Source: Pseudomonadota bacterium (GTDB lineage Bacteria > Desulfobacterota > WTBG01 > JAGOGO01). Taken from it: DNA of 5,014 nt. Within the stretch, counting starts at the first letter, position 1. Each line of letters starts with the position of its first letter. The DNA lies in the NCBI GenBank assembly GCA_021160085.1, contig JAGHDE010000044.1, forward strand, positions 1-5,014, in the 5' to 3' direction. Below the pieces are notes generated by a model, which saw only the letters and a list, made by a program, of their open reading frames with translations, was not told where the DNA came from and did no database searches. The position numbers were made by a program, and so were the translations under genes. This document shows, piece after piece, positions 1 through 5,014 of the stretch.

Positions 1-230
<230 letters not shown>

Positions 231-303
231 TATTAAAATTTTGATCCGATTAGTTAAAAAGGAGTAGCAATTGATATAAAAAATAATAGTATTAAGCAAC
301 TTT

Positions 304-421
304 TTTCGGTGACTATAGCGGAAAGGTCACACCCGTTCCCATTTCGAACACGGAAGTTAAGCTTTCCAGCGCCGATGGTACTGCTCTGGCGACGGAGTGG
401 GAGAGTAGGACGTTGCCGGAA
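304..421 (+). rRNA. rrf: 5S ribosomal RNA
   Basis: This is a complete 5S rRNA gene of about 116-118 nt, the 23S-5S order expected at the end of a bacterial rRNA operon. The diagnostic core is present: GGTCACACCCGTTCCCAT, CGAACACGGAAGTTAAGC, AGCGCCGATGGTACTG and GAGAGTAGGACG. The ends are set by helix I, in which TTCGGTGAC (305-313) pairs with GTTGCCGGA (412-420) using G-U wobbles, extendable by T304-A421. The spacer from 23S (231-303) is AT-rich and contains no tRNA. Exact mature ends are uncertain by one or two bases. Confidence 0.96.
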
Positions 422-429
422 TTTAAATT

Positions 430-458
430 AGCCCTTTCAAATTGAAAGGGCTTTTTTT
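430..458 (+). terminator. Intrinsic terminator of the rRNA operon
   Basis: Nine bases downstream of 5S, AGCCCTTTC (430-438) pairs perfectly with GAAAGGGCT (444-452) around the loop AAATT, and a run of seven T (452-458) follows at once. This is a textbook rho-independent terminator at the right place to end the rRNA transcript, so yebC probably needs its own promoter. A weaker 7-bp hairpin, TTACCAG / CTGGTAA (478-484 and 488-494), lies further on and has no clean T run. Confidence 0.9.
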
Positions 459-535
459 GTTTGTGAACAGGACGTTATTACCAGAGGCTGGTAAATATTT
501 CTTTAAAATGAAGAGGGAGTATGATATTTGTTATA

Positions 536-564
536 TTTACGCATCAATTTTAGCGTTTTAGAAT
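536..564 (+). promoter_or_regulatory. Putative sigma70-type promoter for yebC-ruvC
   Basis: TTTACG (536-541) and TAGAAT (559-564) match the -35 and -10 consensus at 4/6 and 5/6 positions with the ideal 17-bp spacing. A start site near 571 would give a leader of about 25 nt ending in the strong yebC ribosome binding site. The position, just after the rRNA terminator and before the first protein gene, supports it. The surrounding DNA is AT-rich, so a chance match is possible; there is no experimental support. Confidence 0.45.
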
Positions 565-581
565 ATTGCCTCTACATTATC

Positions 582-588
582 AGGAGGG
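582..588 (+). promoter_or_regulatory. Ribosome binding site deciding the yebC start
   Basis: AGGAGGG lies 7 nt before the ATG at 596. This selects that ATG over an in-frame TTG at 566 that would add ten residues; the family also normally begins M(A/S)GHSKW, exactly what the ATG gives. Confidence 0.9.
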
Positions 589-595
589 ATACATC

Positions 596-1345
596 ATGTC
601 GGGTCATTCAAAATGGAGCACCATCAAAAGGAAAAAGGGTGCGACAGATGCAAAACGAGGGAAAATATTCTCGAGATTGATAAAAGAGATTACCATAGCC
701 GCACGCCTGGGTGGAGCTGATCCTGAAGGGAATCCACGACTTCGCACTGCTGTTACAGCGGCAAAAACTGAAAACATGCCTAAAGATAATATTGAGCGGG
801 CAATAAAAAAAGGCAGTGGTGATTTAGGAAGTGGAAATATTGAAGAAAGAATGTATGAAGGCTATGGGCCGGGAGGGGTTGCGGTTTTGGTTGAAACCTT
901 TACTGACAACAAAAATCGTACGTCTGGGGAGGTCAGACATATATTTTCCAAGTATAATGGCGAATTAGGAGAAACCGGCTGTGTATCATGGCTTTTTGAT
1001 AAGAAAGGTCTTATTGTTTTTGAAAAGGACCAAATAGATGAAGAAAAACTTTTTGAAGTTGCGCTGGAAGCTGGGGCTGAGGATATAAAGGAGGAGATTA
1101 CTACCTTAGAAGTCATTAGCGGTATAAAAAATTTCGAGGATGTTAAGGCTGCGTTAGATCAAAATCAATTAGGATATATTTTAGCCGAAATAACGATGAT
1201 TCCTAAGAATACAGTGGAGCTGGAAGGCAAAGAGGCTGAACAAATGATTCGTCTGATGGAAGTTTTGGAAGAGGATGATGATGTTCAAAAGGCCTATGCT
1301 AATTTTGATATTTCCGATGAAATTTTGGAGAAAATGAGTGGCTGA
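596..1345 (+). CDS. yebC: YebC/PmpR family protein (TACO1-type translation/regulatory factor)
   Basis: A complete 249-residue protein, the normal family length. It starts [20 protein letters not shown], the family's hallmark N-terminus, followed by [20 protein letters not shown] (21-40), NPRLR (46-50), [14 protein letters not shown] (60-73), [14 protein letters not shown] (87-100) and DNKNRT plus VRHIFSK (104-119). The C-terminal region closes with [16 protein letters not shown] (224-239). YebC proteins are cytoplasmic. They were first described as DNA-binding regulators (PmpR) and more recently linked to translation of difficult, proline-rich stretches, so the exact role here is not settled by sequence. 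Conservation looks intact with no missing block. It is the first protein gene after the rRNA terminator and overlaps ruvC by 8 nt; yebC-ruvC adjacency is common in bacteria. Confidence 0.95.
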   Translation: MSGHSKWSTIKRKKGATDAKRGKIFSRLIKEITIAARLGGADPEGNPRLRTAVTAAKTENMPKDNIERAIKKGSGDLGSGNIEERMYEGYGPGGVAVLVETFTDNKNRTSGEVRHIFSKYNGELGETGCVSWLFDKKGLIVFEKDQIDEEKLFEVALEAGAEDIKEEITTLEVISGIKNFEDVKAALDQNQLGYILAEITMIPKNTVELEGKEAEQMIRLMEVLEEDDDVQKAYANFDISDEILEKMSG

Positions 1346-1835
1346 GTTTATTAGAGCAATGGGGGTAGATCCTGGTTTAGCGAAAACCGGGTATGCAGTT
1401 GTAGAAGTTTCTGATAAAAAAGGGATTGTCCGGGTATGGGATACTATCTCCACTGACCCAAAAGATTCCATGTCTAAAAGACTTCAAAAAATTTTCACTG
1501 ATTTCGAAAAAATTCTTAAGAAATGGAATGTTGATATTCTGATTTTAGAGGGAATATATGTTTTGCCAAAATATCCGAATGCGGCTTTGCAGTTAGGGGC
1601 GGTCAGGGGGGTGGTAAGCCTGGGGGCCGCGATTGAAAATGTGGAGGTTAGAGAACTTAAGCCGACAGAAGTAAAGATGGCGCTCACCGGAAATGGGCGG
1701 GCCCGGAAAGACCAGGTGGAAAGAGCAGTCAGGAAGATATTTATGTTCAAGGACAGGATCAGACCTGATCATGCTTCTGATGCATTAGCATTGGCCTTGG
1801 TGGGATTATCCCGATACGGTATGATCAAATGGTGA
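1338..1835 (+). CDS. ruvC: Crossover junction endodeoxyribonuclease RuvC
   Basis: A 165-residue Holliday-junction resolvase with the RNase H-like fold; as a dimer it makes symmetric nicks across a four-way junction in the RuvABC complex. Visible active-site acids are D11 in GVDPG, E71 in LILEG, and H145 and D148 in [11 protein letters not shown]. These fit the Asp, Glu, His/Asp, Asp set of the family; His at the third position is also found in Thermus RuvC. The aromatic residue after the catalytic Glu, Phe69 in E. coli, is Tyr74 here, and the following loop seems one residue longer. The GTG start at 1338 gives the usual short lead before the first Asp; the ATG at 1359 (residue 8) would cut into the first strand. 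GGAG at 1327-1330 lies 7 nt upstream, inside yebC, and the 8-nt overlap suggests translational coupling. The TGA stop lies inside a perfect palindrome. Confidence 0.95.
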   Translation: MAEFIRAMGVDPGLAKTGYAVVEVSDKKGIVRVWDTISTDPKDSMSKRLQKIFTDFEKILKKWNVDILILEGIYVLPKYPNAALQLGAVRGVVSLGAAIENVEVRELKPTEVKMALTGNGRARKDQVERAVRKIFMFKDRIRPDHASDALALALVGLSRYGMIKW

Positions 1836-1865
1836 TTAAGGGACTATACTATAGTCCCTTAATCA
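1833..1865 (+). repeat. Perfect 33-base palindrome at the ruvC stop codon
   Basis: TGATTAAGGGACTATA (1833-1848) and TATAGTCCCTTAATCA (1850-1865) are exact reverse complements around a single C at 1849: 16 matched pairs with no mismatch. As RNA it would fold into a 13-14 bp stem with a 3-5 nt loop, and the TGA stop of ruvC forms the base of the stem. No T run follows at once; the nearest is TTTTT at 1879-1883, 14 nt beyond the stem. It is therefore not a standard intrinsic terminator. It could be a degenerate or rho-assisted terminator, an mRNA 3'-end stabiliser, or a dyad operator in the 154-nt gap before ruvA. Confidence 0.85.
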
Positions 1866-1989
1866 ATGAAATTCGTGCTTTTTGTGGCAGAAAATTTTCA
1901 GCCCTATGTTAAATTTCAAGGTAAGTGAGCTAAAGTTATTCGGCTTCAGGCACTTCTTGGTTCCGGTTTATCCGGGTTAGGCAGGGATG

Positions 1990-2616
1990 ATGATAAGCTA
2001 TCTCGAAGGTAAACTTTTCAAAAAGGAAGAGAATAGAGTAGTAATTTTAGCCCATGGGGTGGGATACGACGTTTTTCTTCCTTCTATCGTTCGTCATGCC
2101 TTTGATGAAAAAAAGGCGGGAGCAGATGGAGATGAGGTAAAATTGTACATCTCGTATTACCATAGCGAACGGCAGCCAAGACCAATGCTGATTGGTTTTA
2201 ATAAAGAAGCAGAGAAAGAATTTTATGAACTTTTTATTACTGTTGGAGATATAGGCCCCACCAAGGCAGTAAAACTTATCACTCTGCCCATTCACGAGAT
2301 AGCCCGGGCAGTTGAGGAAAGGAACGCTCCTTTTCTTGTTCAGATAAAAGGATTGGGGCCAAAGTTAGCAGACAAAATTATTGCGCACCTTTATGGAAAA
2401 GTAGGAAAATATGCTCTTATCAAGGAGCCGGCAGGGGCTAAAAGAACGTCAGAAAAAGAAGACATTGCGCACCAGGTTTTGGATGTGATGGTGAGACAGT
2501 TAGGACACAAGAAAAGCGAAGCAATGAAAATGATCCAGGAGGCTCTTCAGCGAAATCCTGAGGCTGATACTCCCGAACAGGTATTTGAAGAGGTTTACCG
2601 GAGCCAGAAACAGTAA
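1990..2616 (+). CDS. ruvA: Holliday junction branch migration protein RuvA (diverged)
   Basis: A 208-residue protein of normal RuvA length (E. coli 203). RuvA tetramers clamp the open four-way junction and load RuvB. Domain order is visible: an OB-fold domain at about 1-70 beginning MISYLEGKL, with HGVGYDVFLP at 22-31; a helix-hairpin-helix at about 84-96 (TVGDIGPTKAVKL); a second at about 119-131 (IKGLGPKLADKI); a variable linker; and the RuvB-binding three-helix domain at about 157-205. The loop that carries the acidic pin (Glu55-Asp56 in E. coli) reads SERQPRP here and lacks the ED pair. The start is chosen at the second of two tandem ATGs because the family begins with M-I; the ATG at 1987 would add one Met. 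The Shine-Dalgarno is poor and close (GCAGGG, 1981-1986). It is set off from ruvC by 154 nt with a palindrome and from ruvB by 116 nt, looser than the usual compact ruvAB. Confidence 0.9.
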   Translation: MISYLEGKLFKKEENRVVILAHGVGYDVFLPSIVRHAFDEKKAGADGDEVKLYISYYHSERQPRPMLIGFNKEAEKEFYELFITVGDIGPTKAVKLITLPIHEIARAVEERNAPFLVQIKGLGPKLADKIIAHLYGKVGKYALIKEPAGAKRTSEKEDIAHQVLDVMVRQLGHKKSEAMKMIQEALQRNPEADTPEQVFEEVYRSQKQ

Positions 2617-2625
2617 AAAGAGATC

Positions 2626-2648
2626 GGGGTTCAGGGGCCAGGGTTCAG
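2626..2648 (+). repeat. Short GGGTTCA-type heptad repeats before ruvB
   Basis: Ten bases after the ruvA stop, three near-copies run head to tail: GGGGTTCA (2626-2633), GGGGCCA (2634-2640) and GGGTTCA (2641-2647). The 8-mer GGGTTCAG occurs exactly at 2627-2634 and 2641-2648, a period of 14. The tract is G-rich on the coding strand and unlike the AT-leaning DNA around it. It looks like a fragment of a dispersed intergenic heptad repeat of the kind seen in some environmental genomes, but one short instance in one window cannot prove a family. Confidence 0.5.
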
Positions 2649-2732
2649 AACTAATTCCGGTTTTAGGGAGAACGAGTGCAATCGATAGGTCATCGTAGTT
2701 ATTCCACTAACTCTTAACGAATGTGTTGAACG

Positions 2733-3797
2733 ATGCCTGAAAAACCTCATTCTTTTAATTTAAAGGAAGCTTTTAAGACAGGGCTTGAAAATAATGCGGA
2801 GGACGATGGTTTCCTGAAAGAAGAGTGGAACCTGCGGCCCCAGCGGTTAAAAGAATGTATCGGCCAAAAACAGGTGATTGAATCTCTTGATATTGCTATC
2901 AGGGCGGCAAAGAAGAGAAAGGAGCCTCTTGACCACATTCTTTTTCAGGGCCCCCCGGGATTGGGGAAGACTACCCTGGCCAATATTGTTGCAAAAGAAA
3001 TGGAGGGAAGGATTCATCATACCTCTGGCCCGGCCTTAGAGAAGGGGGGTGACCTGGTAAGCATCTTGACGTCAGTTGAGATAGGAGAGGTTCTTTTTAT
3101 CGATGAAATTCATCGTATTCCTAAAATAGTGGAAGAATTGCTTTGTCCGGCAATGGAAGATTTCGCCGTTGATATTATTTTTGACAAGGGTGCTAATGCC
3201 AGGGCCTATCGTTCCAGACTTGAATGGTTTACACTGATAGGAGCCACAACCCGGCCAGGTCTTCTTTCAAGACCCCTGAGAGAACGCTTTGGAATTGTTC
3301 GGGAATTGACCTTTTATTCGGTTAAGGAGATCACGCAGATCGTCAAGAGATCTGCGGCTATACTGCAAGTGGTTATTGATGATATGGGAGCTCAGGAGAT
3401 ATCCCGCCGGTCGCGGGGAACCCCCCGGGTTGCCAATCACTTGCTCAAAAGGGTGAGAGATTATACCCAGGTAAAGGAAGACGGAAAAATAAAAAAACCG
3501 GTTGCCAGTGCTGCGCTTCAATTGGAAGGAGTGGATACGGAAGGACTGACGATTTTAGACCGACGATTTTTAGAAGTCATCATTAATTACTACAAAGGAG
3601 GTCCTGTAGGTATCGAGGCAATAGCGGCTACCTTACAGGAGGAGAGTGAAACATTAGAAGAATTGGTAGAGCCGTTTCTCCTCAAAAAAGGTTATCTTAT
3701 CCGAACTTCAAGTGGTCGCCGGGCTACTGAGAAAGCTTTTGCCCATCTTAATATTCTTCCTCAAACCGGATTTTTTTCAGACAGAACTTTTATTTAA
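2733..3797 (+). CDS. ruvB: Holliday junction branch migration ATPase RuvB
   Basis: A 354-residue AAA+ motor, slightly longer than most RuvB (about 330-350). Hexameric RuvB rings pull DNA through the RuvA-bound junction using ATP. Motifs in order: LRPQRLKECIGQ (34-45), Walker A GPPGLGKTT (73-81), TSGPALEKGGDL (97-108), Walker B LFIDE (121-125) with IHR, CPAMEDFAVDI (138-148), sensor 1 GATTR (170-174), the arginine-finger segment PLRERFG (181-187), sensor 2 RGTPR (228-232), and the C-terminal winged helix GGPVGIEAIAATL to RTSSGRRATEKAF (289-336). All catalytic residues appear present. It has an N-terminal lead of about 30 residues and a C-terminal tail, LPQTGFFSDRTFI, beyond the usual end. The ATG at 2733 is the first possible start because an in-frame TGA lies at 2727-2729; no Shine-Dalgarno is visible. 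An ABC ATPase gene follows after 25 nt. Confidence 0.97.
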   Translation: MPEKPHSFNLKEAFKTGLENNAEDDGFLKEEWNLRPQRLKECIGQKQVIESLDIAIRAAKKRKEPLDHILFQGPPGLGKTTLANIVAKEMEGRIHHTSGPALEKGGDLVSILTSVEIGEVLFIDEIHRIPKIVEELLCPAMEDFAVDIIFDKGANARAYRSRLEWFTLIGATTRPGLLSRPLRERFGIVRELTFYSVKEITQIVKRSAAILQVVIDDMGAQEISRRSRGTPRVANHLLKRVRDYTQVKEDGKIKKPVASAALQLEGVDTEGLTILDRRFLEVIINYYKGGPVGIEAIAATLQEESETLEELVEPFLLKKGYLIRTSSGRRATEKAFAHLNILPQTGFFSDRTFI

Positions 3798-3822
3798 ATT
3801 CAAGTAATTTTTTCTAAGCGAA

Positions 3823-4590
3823 ATGTTTAACAACCAAAGTATAATTGAAATCAAACATCTCAGCAAATCCTATAAAAGCAAAGAAGGAAAGATCGAGGCG
3901 TTGCAGGAATTAACGCTTCAGATTAACCAGGGTGAGATCATTGGCCTTTTAGGACAGAACGGAGCTGGAAAGACCACTGCGGTTAAATTGGTCATGGGTT
4001 TTTTGTCCCCAACCGAGGGGGATATCTTTTTTCAGGGGAAAAAGCTCAATGTGGCTGCTCCCCGCAAAAAGATCGGCTATCTTCCGGAAAGCTTCCAGCC
4101 AAACCCTAACCTTACCGTGTATGAGTATATACAATTCCTTAGCGCTCTATCCGGCTCTGAAAATGCTCATTGCGCAAAAGATGACATTATGGATATTCTT
4201 AAACAAGTGGGGATGAATACCGTTCCGAACAGGATGATTTCGGATCTCTCCAAAGGGATGATCCAGCGGGTAGGGTTGGCACAGGCGTTTGCGGGAGATC
4301 CTGATTTGTTGATTTTAGATGAGCCTACCTCGGGATTGGACCCGATTGGAAAGACTGACATTATTGACTTTTTGCTGGCGATGAAGCAGCAAGGCAAGAC
4401 CATCTTTTTTTGCTCTCATATATTATCGGAAGTGGAGCGGCTCTGTGATCGCATTGGCATTTTGGCAGATGGGCGGTTGCGGTTTCTTGGTTCCGTGAAA
4501 GAATTTCTGGGGAAATGGGGGGTAAAAAATCTGGAAGACGGATTTAAACTGGAGGTTCAATGCGCAACATCCTCACCATCAGTAAAATAA
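3823..4590 (+). CDS. ABC transporter ATP-binding protein (ABC-2 exporter type)
   Basis: A 255-residue cytoplasmic nucleotide-binding subunit that powers a membrane partner, most likely the permease encoded next. Motifs: Walker A GQNGAGKTT (44-52); a Q-loop region reading GYLPES (85-90), with Glu where many ABC proteins have Gln, as is common in NosF/CcmA-like ATPases; signature LSKGMIQR (142-149) in place of LSGGQ, also usual for ABC-2 partners; Walker B LLILDE (162-167); D-loop SGLDP (170-174); and the switch His199 in FFCSH. It starts 25 nt after ruvB, so it may be co-transcribed, but it has no clear Shine-Dalgarno. Its last 31 nt overlap the permease gene, a strong sign of a coupled pair. 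The substrate cannot be told from sequence; resemblance to multidrug or NosF-type ATPases is family-level only. Confidence 0.93.
   Translation: MFNNQSIIEIKHLSKSYKSKEGKIEALQELTLQINQGEIIGLLGQNGAGKTTAVKLVMGFLSPTEGDIFFQGKKLNVAAPRKKIGYLPESFQPNPNLTVYEYIQFLSALSGSENAHCAKDDIMDILKQVGMNTVPNRMISDLSKGMIQRVGLAQAFAGDPDLLILDEPTSGLDPIGKTDIIDFLLAMKQQGKTIFFCSHILSEVERLCDRIGILADGRLRFLGSVKEFLGKWGVKNLEDGFKLEVQCATSSPSVK
4551..4555 (+). promoter_or_regulatory. Ribosome binding site of the permease gene
   Basis: GGAGG lies inside the ATPase gene, 4 nt before the ATG at 4560. It supports the 31-nt overlapping start and translational coupling of the two ABC subunits. Confidence 0.7.
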
Positions 4591-5014
4591 CGTTAAAAGA
4601 AAGCCGGCGGGATAAAATTTTTATCGGGCTGTTGCTCTTTTTGCTTCTGCTTTTTGTTTTTTCCGTCTATATAAGCACCCTTTCTTTGGGGACAGTAGCC
4701 CGTTTCATCGAGAATACCGGAATGCTGGGTATCTCAATGGTTTGTTTGATGGTAGCCATCCTCTTCGGATTGTTTTCTCTCTACCGGGAAAAAGATCGAA
4801 ACGAACTTTATGTGCTCATCAACCGGGTTCCCCGCTACATCTATCTTCTGGGGAGACTTTTAGGGACCGCATATGTTATTACCATCTTCGCTTTTGCCGC
4901 TGGTCTGGGAATTTTTCTGTTGACCTGGTTTTTTGGTCATGTCTATGCTCCGGAGCTTTTCTGGGCGGTTTATTGGGCTGTTTTGGAGTTTACGCTTCTT
5001 ACCGGGGTCGGACT
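4560..5014 (+). CDS. ABC-2 type transporter permease, N-terminal part (cut by window end)
   Basis: My own translation of the +1-shifted frame at the end of the ATPase gene gives an open frame of 151 codons that runs off the window. It begins MRNILTISKITLKESRRDKI, a short amphipathic lead ending in basic residues, typical of ABC-2 permeases. Hydrophobic spans follow at about residues 20-42, 54-76, 99-124 and from about 132 on, consistent with an integral inner-membrane subunit. Between the second and third spans, YREKDRNELYVLINRVPRYIYLLGRLLG matches the cytoplasmic E-x-x-x-G/N-T/E-L...LLGKLLG pattern of the ABC-2 family in the expected place. It overlaps the ATPase gene by 31 nt and has its own GGAGG. 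The substrate is unknown and the C-terminal half is missing. Confidence 0.88.
   Translation, partial: MRNILTISKITLKESRRDKIFIGLLLFLLLLFVFSVYISTLSLGTVARFIENTGMLGISMVCLMVAILFGLFSLYREKDRNELYVLINRVPRYIYLLGRLLGTAYVITIFAFAAGLGIFLLTWFFGHVYAPELFWAVYWAVLEFTLLTGVG

Noticed and set aside
231..303. tRNA or other RNA gene in the 23S-5S spacer
   Set aside because: The stretch is short and AT-rich with no cloverleaf or conserved TTC loop.
465..477. GAAC-AGGAC-GTTA as a LexA-like box before yebC
   Set aside because: Spacing is five rather than four and the right half does not match GTTC; it also lies upstream of the likely promoter.
566..595. In-frame TTG at 566 as a longer yebC start
   Set aside because: It adds ten residues absent from the family and bypasses the strong AGGAGGG 7 nt before the ATG at 596.
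1882..1910. TTGTGG-N17-TATGTT as a promoter for ruvA
   Set aside because: Only 3/6 and 4/6 matches; spacing is right but such matches are common in AT-rich DNA, so I do not list it as a feature.
1866..1928. A 20-codon ORF (MKFVLFVAENFQPYVKFQGK) between ruvC and ruvA
   Set aside because: No Shine-Dalgarno, the start abuts the palindrome, there is no recognisable family, and the length is within chance expectation.
862..4403. Minus-strand open frames of 60-96 codons within yebC, ruvC, ruvA, ruvB and the ABC ATPase gene
   Set aside because: Each lies opposite a well-supported conserved gene, has no recognisable domain, and reads as low-complexity Ser/Phe/Ile-rich shadow translation.
1954..4495. 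Exact 12-mer TTCTTGGTTCCG at 1954-1965 and again at 4484-4495
   Set aside because: About one such 12-base match is expected by chance in 5 kb, and the second copy is inside the ABC ATPase coding sequence.

Overview
The window is a run of co-directional (+ strand) housekeeping DNA from a bacterium. It opens with the 3' end of a 23S rRNA gene, a complete 5S rRNA gene and a strong intrinsic terminator that closes the rRNA operon. It continues with a Holliday-junction processing cluster in the order yebC - ruvC - ruvA - ruvB. It ends with an ABC-2 type exporter pair: a complete ATPase and a permease cut off by the window edge. No tRNA, CRISPR array, transposase or phage gene is visible, and nothing on the minus strand looks like a real gene.

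Organism: the rRNA and proteins are plainly bacterial. Base composition is moderately AT-rich, starts include ATG and GTG, and the 23S end and 5S look like those of Deltaproteobacteria/Desulfobacterota or a neighbouring anaerobic lineage. The Ruv proteins, RuvA above all, are diverged from the E. coli and Bacillus forms. This suggests a little-studied or uncultured group, and the taxonomic guess is weak.

Layout: 1-230 is the 23S 3' end; 231-303 is an AT-rich spacer without tRNA; about 304-421 is 5S; 430-458 is the terminator. Bases 459-595 hold a plausible sigma70-type promoter and a strong ribosome binding site for yebC. yebC and ruvC overlap by 8 nt and look translationally coupled. A perfect 33-base palindrome begins at the ruvC stop codon and separates yebC-ruvC from ruvA. 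ruvA and ruvB are split by 116 nt that carries short GGGTTCAG-type repeats. Only 25 nt separates ruvB from the ABC ATPase gene, whose end overlaps the permease gene by 31 nt.

How the genes work together: RuvA binds the four-way junction, RuvB hexamers drive branch migration, and RuvC cuts the junction; all three are here with their main motifs intact. YebC is a translation/regulatory factor that often sits beside ruvC. The ABC pair has no evident functional tie to recombination and may simply share transcription. This is mostly an ordinary region. The points worth a second look are the perfect palindrome at the ruvC stop, the loss of the acidic pin in RuvA, the heptad-like repeats before ruvB, and the RuvB tail.
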